A stretch of 33,093 nucleotides of DNA, taken from the NCBI GenBank assembly GCA_003023165.1, contig PXSD01000169.1:12582-45674 (forward strand). Direction: 5' to 3'. Source of the stretch: Halobacteriales archaeon QS_9_67_15. GTDB lineage: Archaea > Halobacteriota > Halobacteria > Halobacteriales > Haloarculaceae. Below are positions 9,543 through 17,816 of the stretch, piece by piece (within the stretch, counting starts at the first letter, position 1; each line of letters begins with the position of its first letter). Made by a program: the position numbers and the translations under genes. The notes beneath the pieces are model-generated. The model ran no database searches. It was not told the origin of the DNA and worked only from the letters and a program-made list of their open reading frames with translations.

Positions 9543-9573
9543 ATACGGATTATTGTAGCGATTTACCGGTACG
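9543..9573. repeat. Copy 1 of dispersed repeat ATACGGATTATTGTAGCGATTTACCGGTACG
   Basis: 31 bp identical to 21256-21286; no inverted partner visible here (half-element). Confidence 0.9.
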
Positions 9574-9628
9574 AGGTCGGCCCGGCCTCGGAGAGACGAC
9601 GCGAAGCGGTACGTATCGGCTCCGCCGG

Positions 9629-9811
9629 TCACCCGGACCACTCATCGCGGTGTGCGTCGCTACAGAAGTGTATCGTGACGACCTCGCCGTCGTCGACGCG
9701 CGTGACGACTCTGTGGTCGGGGTTCTCTACCAGCGCGTCGCCGCAGACGGCGCATGTCGGCGCCTCGTCCGCGGAGACGTCCTCGTTGAGATCAGAAGTC
9801 GGATCCACCAT
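9629..9811 (-). CDS. Small CxxC/FCSxxH zinc-binding protein
   Basis: 60 aa 'MVDPTSDLNEDVSADEAPTCAVCGDALVENPDHRVVTRVDDGEVVTIHFCSDAHRDEWSG'; TRASH/zinc-ribbon-like cysteine pattern. Confidence 0.75.
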   Translation of the reverse strand: MVDPTSDLNEDVSADEAPTCAVCGDALVENPDHRVVTRVDDGEVVTIHFCSDAHRDEWSG

Positions 9812-9938
9812 CTTGTCACAGCCGAGTACACGGACCTACTTAATCGCACACATCGACGGCGAGAGGTTGGACGCTCGCAGGTTCGGAACCGACGCGAAAC
9901 CGGGTCCGACACATCTAATGTAACACAGACGACGGGGG

Positions 9939-11123
9939 CTACCGGTCGCGCGTGACCGACTCGCCCGGGGTGGTCGTCGCGCCGGGGGAGAGCCGCAGGC
10001 CGGGGCTGAGACTCGTGTTGATCCCGGTCTTCACGCCGTCGCCGGCGACGACGCCGAACTTCCGGCGGCCCGTCGAGATGCGGTCGCCCTTCACGGCGAA
10101 TCGAACGTCCGCGTCGTCGTGACGGAGGTTCGCGACATTCGTCCCGGCACCGAAGTTCACGTCCCTGCCCAGAACGCTATCGCCGACGTACGAGAGGTGC
10201 GGAACGTGCGTTCCGGCCATGAGGACGCTGTTTTTCACTTCGACGCTCGTCCCGACGTGCGTGTCCTCGGCGAGGAGCGTCGCGCCGCGGACGTAGGCGT
10301 TCGGACCGACCCCCGCACCGGAGCGAACCAGCGCCGGTCCCTCCACGACGACGCCCGCGTCGACGGTCGCGCCCTCCTCGACGACGACCGGACCGCGGAG
10401 CTCGGCGTCTTCGTGGACCGAACCGCGGACGTCGCGGTCGAGTTCCGCAAGTTTCCACTCGTTGGCTTCCAGCAGTTCCCACGGGCGACCGCAGCCGAGC
10501 CAGCGCTCGACCTCCACGGTCGCGACGGACCGCTCGTCGATCACGCGGGAGAGAACGTCCGTGATCTCGTGTTCGCCGCGCTCGCTGAGCGGCACGTCCA
10601 GCCACTCGCGGACCGCGGCCGGGAACCGATACGCACCGACGTTGACGAGGTCCGTCGGCGGGTCGCTCGGCTTCTCGACGATGCCGGTGACGACGCCGTC
10701 CGCCACCTCGAAGACGCCGTAGCTCGCGGGGTCGTCGACGCGATAGGTTCCGACGGCGGGCCCCTCTGCCGAGAGGAGGGCGTCGATGCTCTCGCGGTCG
10801 TAGAGGTCGTCGCCGTTGAGGACGACGAACGGACCGTCGAGGTGTTCGCTCGCGCAGTCGACCGCGTGGGCCGTCCCGAGCTGCTCCTCCTGGACCGCGT
10901 ACTCGACGGGGACGCCGCGGTACTCGTCGCCGAAGTACTCTCTGACCGCGTCGGCCTCGTAGCCGACCACGAGGACCAGCTCCGAGGCGCCGGCGTCGAC
11001 GGCGGCGTCGGCTCCGTGCGCGACGAGCGGCCGGTCGGCGACCGGGAGCATCGGTTTCGGGAGCGACGCTGTCAGCGGCCGCATCCGGGTTCCCTCCCCG
11101 GCCGTCAACAGGACCACTTGCAT
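9939..11123 (-). CDS. Bifunctional sugar-1-phosphate nucleotidylyltransferase/acetyltransferase (GlmU-like)
   Basis: 'MQVVLLTAGEGTRMRPLTASLPKPMLPVADRPLV' nucleotidyltransferase motif plus left-handed beta-helix C-terminus ('NFGAGTNVANLRHDDADVRFAVKGDRISTGRRKFGVVAGDGVKTGINTSL'). Internal ATG at 11123 preferred over the 11150 ORF start. Confidence 0.88.
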   Translation of the reverse strand: MQVVLLTAGEGTRMRPLTASLPKPMLPVADRPLVAHGADAAVDAGASELVLVVGYEADAVREYFGDEYRGVPVEYAVQEEQLGTAHAVDCASEHLDGPFVVLNGDDLYDRESIDALLSAEGPAVGTYRVDDPASYGVFEVADGVVTGIVEKPSDPPTDLVNVGAYRFPAAVREWLDVPLSERGEHEITDVLSRVIDERSVATVEVERWLGCGRPWELLEANEWKLAELDRDVRGSVHEDAELRGPVVVEEGATVDAGVVVEGPALVRSGAGVGPNAYVRGATLLAEDTHVGTSVEVKNSVLMAGTHVPHLSYVGDSVLGRDVNFGAGTNVANLRHDDADVRFAVKGDRISTGRRKFGVVAGDGVKTGINTSLSPGLRLSPGATTTPGESVTRDR

Positions 11124-11262
11124 GGTCGTCCGGTGACCCGGACGGCTCAAAGAGCTACCGGCGTGCGCTCACTGTGGCGAGCGACCCCGGAGACCGGTGC
11201 CCGTTGATTGGTAACGCGACACATACTAAAGCGGCCGGGACATACATCGGCGACCGAGAGCG

Positions 11263-11655
11263 ATGTCTGGATCCGACGGTCCGAACGGGCGGAAGGGGAA
11301 TCGAACGGCAGCGACCGACGGCGGCGGATCGGCGAGAGAGGGCGGTTCCGGGTTACCGGCGTCGGTGGTCGCGGACATCCGGTCGGACGACCGTCGGCGG
11401 CGCGCGCTCGCGCGACTCGCCGAGACGGAGCGGGCGCTCCCCGTCTCCGACCTGGCGCGACAGGTCGCGGCGACGGAGCGAGACGAGGGGGTGGACGACG
11501 TGCCGACCGACGCGGTCGACACCGTCAGGCGAGACCTGTTCGAGACGCACCTCCCGAAACTCACCGCGACCGAAGTCGTCGACTACGATTCTCAGGTGGG
11601 AACCGTCGAGTTGGCGACCGACGACGAGCGGCTCTTCGCCGACAACGGGAGCTGA
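11263..11655 (+). CDS. Haloarchaeal winged-helix-like domain protein (DUF7344-like)
   Basis: 'DIRSDDRRRRALARLAETERALPVSDLARQVAATE...RRDLFETHLPKLTATEVVDYDSQVGTVEL' pattern. Confidence 0.75.
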   Translation: MSGSDGPNGRKGNRTAATDGGGSAREGGSGLPASVVADIRSDDRRRRALARLAETERALPVSDLARQVAATERDEGVDDVPTDAVDTVRRDLFETHLPKLTATEVVDYDSQVGTVELATDDERLFADNGS

Positions 11656-11734
11656 CAGAGGCGTACCGTCCGACCAGAACCGGGTCGTCGACAACGGAAA
11701 GAACAATACAGGCAGCCACCTAATCGCCGGTACT

Positions 11735-12523
11735 GTGACGAACACGCAGGTCACGCACGTACAGATCGACAACTACGGGCCGTGGACTGTCACGCCGGAG
11801 CCGCGGCGGGAAGTCGACCTCCAGACGCTCCAGTCGCGCCTCTACGCAGACCTCTCGCAGCTCGTCGGGAACAGGGGCGGGTACGTCTTCTTCTCGCGGT
11901 TCGACAACATGATCGCAGTGACGAACGGACTCGACGAAGCCGACCACCGGCTCATCCAGGAGTCCGTCGGCAACCGCTACCCCGTCACCATGAGTCTCAG
12001 CGTCGCGACCGGAACGACACCCGCCGAGGCGCTGGGGACTGCCACCGAACAGTTGCAGGAGGCCGGGAGCGCACAGGACAAGTCCCGCCGTGAGATCCTC
12101 CGCGGTCGCACCATCGATCCGGAGTTTCGGACCGGCGAGGACCTCCAGATCGCTCACTTCGACGTCAACGACGCGACCGGTAAGTACACCGACGAACTCA
12201 ACGAGTTCGACACCTTCATTCAGATCGAACAGGGGTACGCGGAGCTGATGCGGCACATGCGCCGAGCGTACGACTCCCTCTCTTTTTTCGTCGGTGGCGA
12301 CAACGTCATCGCTGTCTGCTCCGAGATGGACGCCGCCGAGTACCAAGACGCGGTCGACCACGTCCGCAAAGCGGTCGACGTGGAACTCAAGGTCGGCGTC
12401 GGACGCGGCGAACTCGCTAACGAGGCCGGAATAACGGCGAAGCACGCCCTCGAGGAGTGTCGAGCGACCGGTGACGACGTGCACGTCGACTGGGCGAGCG
12501 AGCAGACGGAACCGACGAACTGA
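11735..12523 (+). CDS. gch3: GTP cyclohydrolase IIa (GTP cyclohydrolase III family)
   Basis: GTG start 'VTNTQVTHVQIDNYGPWTVTPEPRREVDLQTLQSRLYADLSQ'; internal duplicated GGDN/FDN motifs ('YVFFSRFDNMIAVTNG', 'SFFVGGDNVIAVCSEM'). Confidence 0.93.
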   Translation: MTNTQVTHVQIDNYGPWTVTPEPRREVDLQTLQSRLYADLSQLVGNRGGYVFFSRFDNMIAVTNGLDEADHRLIQESVGNRYPVTMSLSVATGTTPAEALGTATEQLQEAGSAQDKSRREILRGRTIDPEFRTGEDLQIAHFDVNDATGKYTDELNEFDTFIQIEQGYAELMRHMRRAYDSLSFFVGGDNVIAVCSEMDAAEYQDAVDHVRKAVDVELKVGVGRGELANEAGITAKHALEECRATGDDVHVDWASEQTEPTN

Positions 12524-12633
12524 GCCGCGACCGTCGACACTTCCTGACCGGACGATGCCGCGTTGCATTGGGCGTGCGCCGTCTTAAGGGTGGCGTAGGT
12601 ACCTTTTAGATGACGTGTGTGAAACGTCCGCAC

Positions 12634-13212
12634 ATGGAGAGAGACGTGAGCGTCCGGGAGGTGATGGACCGGGAGTTCCTCGGTGCCAGCGAGTCCGACG
12701 GCCTCCGAGAGGCAGCGGAGTTGATGCTGGTGGAAGACGCCGACAGCGTCGTCGTCCTCCGGGGGAGCGACCCGGTCGGGGTCGTGACGGAACGCGATGC
12801 GCTGGAGACGTTCGTCCGGACGGACGGAGACTCCGCGACAGTCGCGGACGCGATGACCGAAGACGTCCCCACCGTCGCCCCAGAGATGACTATCGCCGAA
12901 GCCGCGGACGAGATGTCCGCACAGTCGACCCAGCGAGTCCTCGTCTCCGGCGAGTCCGAACCGCTCGGGGTCCTGACGGAACACGACCTCATGACGGCGT
13001 CGCCGTTTTCACCGACCGCCGACGGCCCGACCGCCGTCGAGGGAGGGCGTGCCGTGGCCGGCGTCTCAGCGGGCCGCGGCCAGTCAGCGACGGAACGGCG
13101 CGGCGAGGGCCGCTTCGCGGACCAGTCGCTCTGTGAGGCCTGCGGCTCGCTCGCGCGGGACCTCTCGCCGTTCAACGGACAGCTGCTCTGTTCCGACTGT
13201 CGAGACATCTGA
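12634..13212 (+). CDS. CBS-domain-pair protein with C-terminal zinc ribbon
   Basis: Two CBS repeats ('VREVMDREFLGASESDGLREAAELML...VVTERDALE', 'VADAMTEDVPTVAPEMTIAEAADEM...VLTEHDLM') and 'LCEACGSLARDLSPFNGQLLCSDCRDI'. A start at 12610 is possible. Confidence 0.88.
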   Translation: MERDVSVREVMDREFLGASESDGLREAAELMLVEDADSVVVLRGSDPVGVVTERDALETFVRTDGDSATVADAMTEDVPTVAPEMTIAEAADEMSAQSTQRVLVSGESEPLGVLTEHDLMTASPFSPTADGPTAVEGGRAVAGVSAGRGQSATERRGEGRFADQSLCEACGSLARDLSPFNGQLLCSDCRDI

Positions 13213-13377
13213 CCGACCGCCCGGCGGACTCCCCGACTGACTCGCGGTGGCCGTGAACGCGCCGTGACGACGGTAGGCTCCGATTACATGAGCGCGTTCT
13301 GGTACGATTCATTACTAGCAGTTCGCCGGTCGGTCCTGACCGGACAGTACCACCGCAGACGGCCAACTCGGCAGTCT

Positions 13378-13395
13378 CGTTTCGGTACCGAAACG
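13378..13395. promoter_or_regulatory. Perfect 18-bp palindrome CGTTTCGGTACCGAAACG upstream of the SBP2 promoter
   Basis: Sequence equals its own reverse complement; ends 19 bp before TTTATA at 13415-13420. Confidence 0.7.
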
Positions 13396-13414
13396 TGACA
13401 GTTTGTGGATCACC

Positions 13415-13420
13415 TTTATA
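13415..13420 (+). promoter_or_regulatory. TATA-box candidate (TTTATA) for SBP2
   Basis: 29-34 bp upstream of ATG 13449, consistent with a leaderless or short-leader haloarchaeal promoter. Confidence 0.6.
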
Positions 13421-13448
13421 CTTGTCGCCTGATAACGGACGGATCGAG

Positions 13449-14699
13449 ATGGCACGAAAGCTACGTCGACGGAGAGTACTGAAGGGACTCGGGGTCGCAG
13501 GTGCAGCCGGTCTGGCCGGGTGTGCACAGGCCGGCGACGACACGGCCACGGAGGGCGACGGTGGAGGCGACGGGGACGGTGACGGGATGGACGAAGGCAC
13601 GCCGACGGAGACGCCGGAGTCCGACGACGGCACGGAAACCGACGCCGGAACCGCCACCGAGGGCGGCGGTGACATGTCACGGACGCTCAGAGTCGGCATC
13701 CTGATGGGCGTCACCGGCGGGCTCTCGGAACTCGGCCCGCCGATCCGACAGGCGGCGGAACTGGCCGCCGACTACATGGACGAACAGAGCGACATGTTCA
13801 GCGTCGAGTACCAGTTCGAGGACACCGCGACCGACCCGAACACCGGGATCTCGGGGGCGGAGGCGCTGGTCGACGCCGACTATCCGGCCATCGCCGGCGC
13901 GCTGTCGTCGACGGTCACGATCCAGACGGCCGAGAACGTCACGGTCCCCGTCGGTCGCGAGCGCCTCGAAGCCGAGACGACGGCCACGCTCTCCCTGAAC
14001 AACGACTACGGGCAGGGACTGGCAGATGCCTACACCTCCGCGTGGGAAGACGCGGGTGGGAGCGTCCAGAACCAGGTGAGCTTCGAGCCGGGCCAGGGGT
14101 CGTACACCTCACAGCTGAGTTCGGCGCTCCAGGACCAGCCGGACCTGCTGATGGTCGTCGGCTACCCGAAGAGCGGGGTCCAGATCTTCCGTGACTTCTA
14201 CGGCGACTACTCGCAGGACTTCTGTGACATCATCGTCCCGGACGGGCTCCAGAGCGGGAATCTGCCGGGGGACGTCGGCAACTCGATGCGGAACGTCTGG
14301 GGAACCGCCCCGACCTCGACCGGACCGGGCCGCGAAACCTTCGACCAGCTCTACCAGGACGCGTACGACGCAGACCCGTCCGAGAGTCCGTTCACCGGTC
14401 AGTCGTTCGACGCCGTGGCCGTCCTCGCACTCGCCAACGCCGCCGCCGACGAGAACGACGGCGAGGCGATCCGCGACCAGATGCAGGCCGTCGCCAACGA
14501 GGGCGGCGAGGAGGTCACTCCCGAGAACCTCGCCGAGGGGCTCGAGATGGCCGCGAGCGAGATCGAGATCAACTACCAGGGCGCGTCCAGCGCCGTCGAG
14601 TTCGACGACGTCGGTGACATCGCCGCCGCGACCTACCAGCTCTACCGCTACGAGGAAGGCGGCTTCGAAGTGATAGAGAACATCGAGTACTCCGCCTGA
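13449..14699 (+). CDS. Liv/HAAT-type ABC transporter substrate-binding lipoprotein (SBP2), with apparent in-frame internal deletion
   Basis: Leader 'MARKLRRRRVLKGLGVAGAAGLAGC', acidic linker, 'RTLRVGILMGVTGGLSELGPPIRQAAELA'. The segment normally between 'ENVTVP' and 'ERLEAETTATLSLNNDYGQ' appears missing. Confidence 0.85.
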   Translation: MARKLRRRRVLKGLGVAGAAGLAGCAQAGDDTATEGDGGGDGDGDGMDEGTPTETPESDDGTETDAGTATEGGGDMSRTLRVGILMGVTGGLSELGPPIRQAAELAADYMDEQSDMFSVEYQFEDTATDPNTGISGAEALVDADYPAIAGALSSTVTIQTAENVTVPVGRERLEAETTATLSLNNDYGQGLADAYTSAWEDAGGSVQNQVSFEPGQGSYTSQLSSALQDQPDLLMVVGYPKSGVQIFRDFYGDYSQDFCDIIVPDGLQSGNLPGDVGNSMRNVWGTAPTSTGPGRETFDQLYQDAYDADPSESPFTGQSFDAVAVLALANAAADENDGEAIRDQMQAVANEGGEEVTPENLAEGLEMAASEIEINYQGASSAVEFDDVGDIAAATYQLYRYEEGGFEVIENIEYSA

Positions 14700-14710
14700 G
14701 GCGGCGTCCG

Positions 14711-14733
14711 TTTTTCGAGGGGCGCTCCGCCCC
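14711..14733 (+). terminator. T-run plus GGGGCG-CTC-CGCCCC hairpin in the 36-bp convergent gap
   Basis: TTTTT at 14711-14715 and a 6-bp stem at 14719-14733, between the SBP2 stop and the livF2 stop. Confidence 0.5.
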
Positions 14734-14735
14734 GC

Positions 14736-15533
14736 TCACCCACCGAGGAACTGCTGGCGGACTTCCTCGTCCGCCAGGAGGGCGTCGCCGGAGTCGACGA
14801 ACCGGTTCTCGCCCTGGACCAGCACGTACCCGCGGTCACAGCGTCTGAGCGCCTCCTTCGCGTTCTGTTCGACCATCAGGACCGCCGTCCCCGAGTCGTT
14901 GACGGCGTCGATGCGGTCGAACAGGTCCTCGACGAGGTCGGGAGCCAGTCCCGCCGACGGCTCGTCGAGCAGGAGGAGGTCGGGGTCGAGCATGAGCGCC
15001 CTGCCCATCGCGAGCATCTGCTGTTGCCCGCCCGAGAGCGTCCCCGCCCGTTGGTTTTCGCGCTCCTCGAGGATCGGGAAGCGGTCGTAGACCGCCGCGA
15101 GTCTGTCCTCGGGGAACTCCTCCAGGATGTACGCGCCCATCTCGAGGTTCTCGCGGACGGACAGGCCCGCGAAGACGTTCTCGTTCTGCGGGACGTAGCC
15201 GAGCCCGTGATGGACGAGCGTCTCCGGGGCCACACCGGTGACGTCCTCGCCGTCGAAGCTGACGGTCCCGCCGAAGACGTCTGTCAGCCCGAAGACCGAC
15301 TTCATCACGGTGGATTTGCCCGCGCCGTTCGGGCCGACGATGGTGACGTACTCGCCGTCGGCGACGGTCATGTCGACGCCGCTCAGGATCTGCAGGTCGC
15401 CGTATCCGGCGTCGAGGTCCCGGACGGCGAGCAAGGCGTCTCCCGGGGCGACCGCGTCCGCGTCGCTCGTCGCCGTGGTCTCCTCGGGCGACTCGGCCGT
15501 CGGGACGCCGTCGGGGTCGGTCGCGTCGCTCAT
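14736..15533 (-). CDS. ABC transporter ATP-binding protein, LivF-like
   Basis: 'GPNGAGKSTVMKSVFGL', 'LSGGQQQMLAMGRALMLDPDLLLLDEPSAGLAP'. Confidence 0.9.
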   Translation of the reverse strand: MSDATDPDGVPTAESPEETTATSDADAVAPGDALLAVRDLDAGYGDLQILSGVDMTVADGEYVTIVGPNGAGKSTVMKSVFGLTDVFGGTVSFDGEDVTGVAPETLVHHGLGYVPQNENVFAGLSVRENLEMGAYILEEFPEDRLAAVYDRFPILEERENQRAGTLSGGQQQMLAMGRALMLDPDLLLLDEPSAGLAPDLVEDLFDRIDAVNDSGTAVLMVEQNAKEALRRCDRGYVLVQGENRFVDSGDALLADEEVRQQFLGG

Positions 15534-16423
15534 ACGTCCTCACCCAGGTAGGCGTCGATCACCCTGTCGTTCGACCTGATCTCGGCCGGCGGTCCCTCGG
15601 CGAGTACCTGTCCCTGGTGCATGACGATGACGTGTTCGCAGTGTTCCATGATGAGGTCGATGTCGTGTTCGACGAGGAGGAAGGTCAGTCCCTCCTCGCG
15701 AAGCTCGTGGATTCGGTCGAGCAGTTTCTCCTCGAGCGTGGGGTTGACGCCGGCGAACGGCTCGTCCAGGAGCATCATCGTGGGGTCAAGCATGAGCGCC
15801 CGCGCGAGTTCGAGTAGTTTCCGCTGCCCGCCGCTCAGGTTGCCCGCGCGCTCCTCGGCGAGGTGGTCGATCTCGAACAGTTCGAGCGTCTCCCAGACCG
15901 TCTCCCGCAACTCGCGCTCTTCGTCGCGCACGCTGCCGCGCAATCCCGGGAGCACTGCGTTCGTGAGCGTCTCGCCGGACTGGCCGCGCGGCGACAGCAT
16001 CAGGTTCTCGAGGACGGTCATCTCCTCCAGTTCGCGAGCGATCTGGAAGGTTCGGACGAGGCCGCTGTTGGCGATCGAGCTCGTCCGCATCCCGGTGAGG
16101 GTCTCCCCCTCGAAGGCCACGCGGCCGGCGTCGGGTTCGTGGACGCCCGTGATCAGGTTGAACGTCGTCGACTTCCCGGCACCGTTGGGACCGATGAGTC
16201 CGGTCAGCGACCCTCGTTCGACCGAGAACGAGACGCCGTCGACGGCGTCGATACCGCCGAAGGACTTCCGGAGGTCCTCGACGACGAGCGACGCCGACTC
16301 CGCGTCCAGTTCCCGGCGCGCGGACTCGCCGCTGTCGACCGCTTGCTCGGTCTCGGCCTCGTCCGAGCGGTCCGCTGTCGCGGTCTCGCCCGACCCTTCG
16401 ACGGTCGTCCCGTCCTCAGTCAT
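15530..16423 (-). CDS. ABC transporter ATP-binding protein, LivG-like
   Basis: 'GPNGAGKSTTFNLITGVHEPDAG', 'LSGGQRKLLELARALMLDPTMMLLDEPFAGVNP'. ATG at 16423 overlaps the end of livM2. Confidence 0.9.
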   Translation of the reverse strand: MTEDGTTVEGSGETATADRSDEAETEQAVDSGESARRELDAESASLVVEDLRKSFGGIDAVDGVSFSVERGSLTGLIGPNGAGKSTTFNLITGVHEPDAGRVAFEGETLTGMRTSSIANSGLVRTFQIARELEEMTVLENLMLSPRGQSGETLTNAVLPGLRGSVRDEERELRETVWETLELFEIDHLAEERAGNLSGGQRKLLELARALMLDPTMMLLDEPFAGVNPTLEEKLLDRIHELREEGLTFLLVEHDIDLIMEHCEHVIVMHQGQVLAEGPPAEIRSNDRVIDAYLGEDV

Positions 16424-17816
16424 CGCGACCACCTCCGTCGGCCGCGGTCGGTGTCTCGGGCTTCTGGCGCGGTTCGCGGTCGAGGAGGTCGATGCTCGAC
16501 GCCACCTCCTTGCGGTGGCCGAGCAGGCCCGTCGGTCTGCGGTGCATCAGGACGATGAGCACGACGCCGACCAGGACGAACCGGAGCGACGAGATGTTCT
16601 GGAGCGTGTACGCGAGAAACGGCGTCACGTCCAGCGAACCCAGCGGTCCGAGCGCGGCCGCGAACGTGCTCGGTGCGTCGCCCGTCGGGATGTACTTCGA
16701 GAAGATGCGGCTCACGTACAGCGGTCCCTGAAAGAGGAGACTGGCGAACAGCGCTCCGCCGATGACGCTCCCGGTGTTCGACCCCGCACCGCCGATGATG
16801 AGCGCGATGAAGATGTAGAACGTCTGGAGCGGGCGGAACGTAGTCGACGTGGGGTCCGTGAACCCGCGCTGGGTCTCCCAGAGGATGCCGCCCAGTCCCA
16901 TCAGCGCGCAGCCGATCATGAATACCTTGACCTTGAACATCCGGGTGTCCTTGCCGAGCGAGTTTGCGACCAGTTCGTCCTCGCGGATGGCCTTGAGGAC
17001 GCGGCCGAACGGCGAGTTACCGATCCGGCGGAGCAGGACGTAGAAGAGGACGACGAACCCGATGAGGACGAGCGTGTAGGTCATCGAGACGACGACGGTT
17101 TCCCTGACACCGATCGACGCGAACGCCGGGAGGACCGTGTTCCCGACCACCGTTCGACTCCCGCTGGCCGGGTTCATCGGGTTCGTGTAGTAGAGCGACT
17201 TGACCGGTATCGTCGGATTGATCGGCATGCTGATCCCGCGCCCGGCACCGGAGCCGAGCGTGAGGTCGGGAACGACGGCGAGGCCGTCGAAGAGCGTGAA
17301 CTCCTCGAGCGAGGTCGAGAGCAGCGAGAGCCGGACGATCTCGGAGAACGCGACGGTGACGATGGCGAGGTAGTCGGCGCGGAGCCTGAGCGCCGGGAGC
17401 GCGACGAGCGCGCCGGCGAGCGCGGCCACGGCCATCCCGCCGACGATGCCGGCCCACAGCGGGAGGCCGAGGCCCGGTGGGCTCCCGCCGGTCGGTGCCG
17501 TCAGCGCGGCGAAGGTGTAGACGCCGACGGCCATGAAGCCTGCGACGCCGATGTTGAACAGCCCGGTGTAGCCCCAGTGGAGGTTCAGCGCGAGGACGAG
17601 CATGGCGTACAGCGCCGTCCAGAACGTGATCGCCTGGAGGGCGGCGACGATGCCGCCGATCCCCTGTGAGGGACCGAGGATGACGAAGATCGTGAACAGC
17701 GCGTAGACGCCGAACATGACGAGTGCGATGAGCCCGGCGTCGCCCTCCCGAACCTCCTCGGAGATCCGGTCGGTGACGGTCGGCGCGGTCGCAGCGTCGC
17801 GGTCGGCGTCGCTCAT
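16416..17816 (-). CDS. Branched-chain amino acid ABC transporter permease, LivM-like
   Basis: 'LHWGYTGLFNIGVAGFMAVGVYT', 'SPFGRVLKAIREDELVANSLGKDTRMFKVK'. Start MSDADRD at 17816. Confidence 0.9.
   Translation of the reverse strand: MSDADRDAATAPTVTDRISEEVREGDAGLIALVMFGVYALFTIFVILGPSQGIGGIVAALQAITFWTALYAMLVLALNLHWGYTGLFNIGVAGFMAVGVYTFAALTAPTGGSPPGLGLPLWAGIVGGMAVAALAGALVALPALRLRADYLAIVTVAFSEIVRLSLLSTSLEEFTLFDGLAVVPDLTLGSGAGRGISMPINPTIPVKSLYYTNPMNPASGSRTVVGNTVLPAFASIGVRETVVVSMTYTLVLIGFVVLFYVLLRRIGNSPFGRVLKAIREDELVANSLGKDTRMFKVKVFMIGCALMGLGGILWETQRGFTDPTSTTFRPLQTFYIFIALIIGGAGSNTGSVIGGALFASLLFQGPLYVSRIFSKYIPTGDAPSTFAAALGPLGSLDVTPFLAYTLQNISSLRFVLVGVVLIVLMHRRPTGLLGHRKEVASSIDLLDREPRQKPETPTAADGGGRDD

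Noticed and set aside
15621-17669. 682-aa + strand ORF
   Set aside because: Antisense to the well-supported livG2/livM2 genes; Arg/Ser/Glu-rich composition is the normal shadow frame of GC-rich coding DNA.
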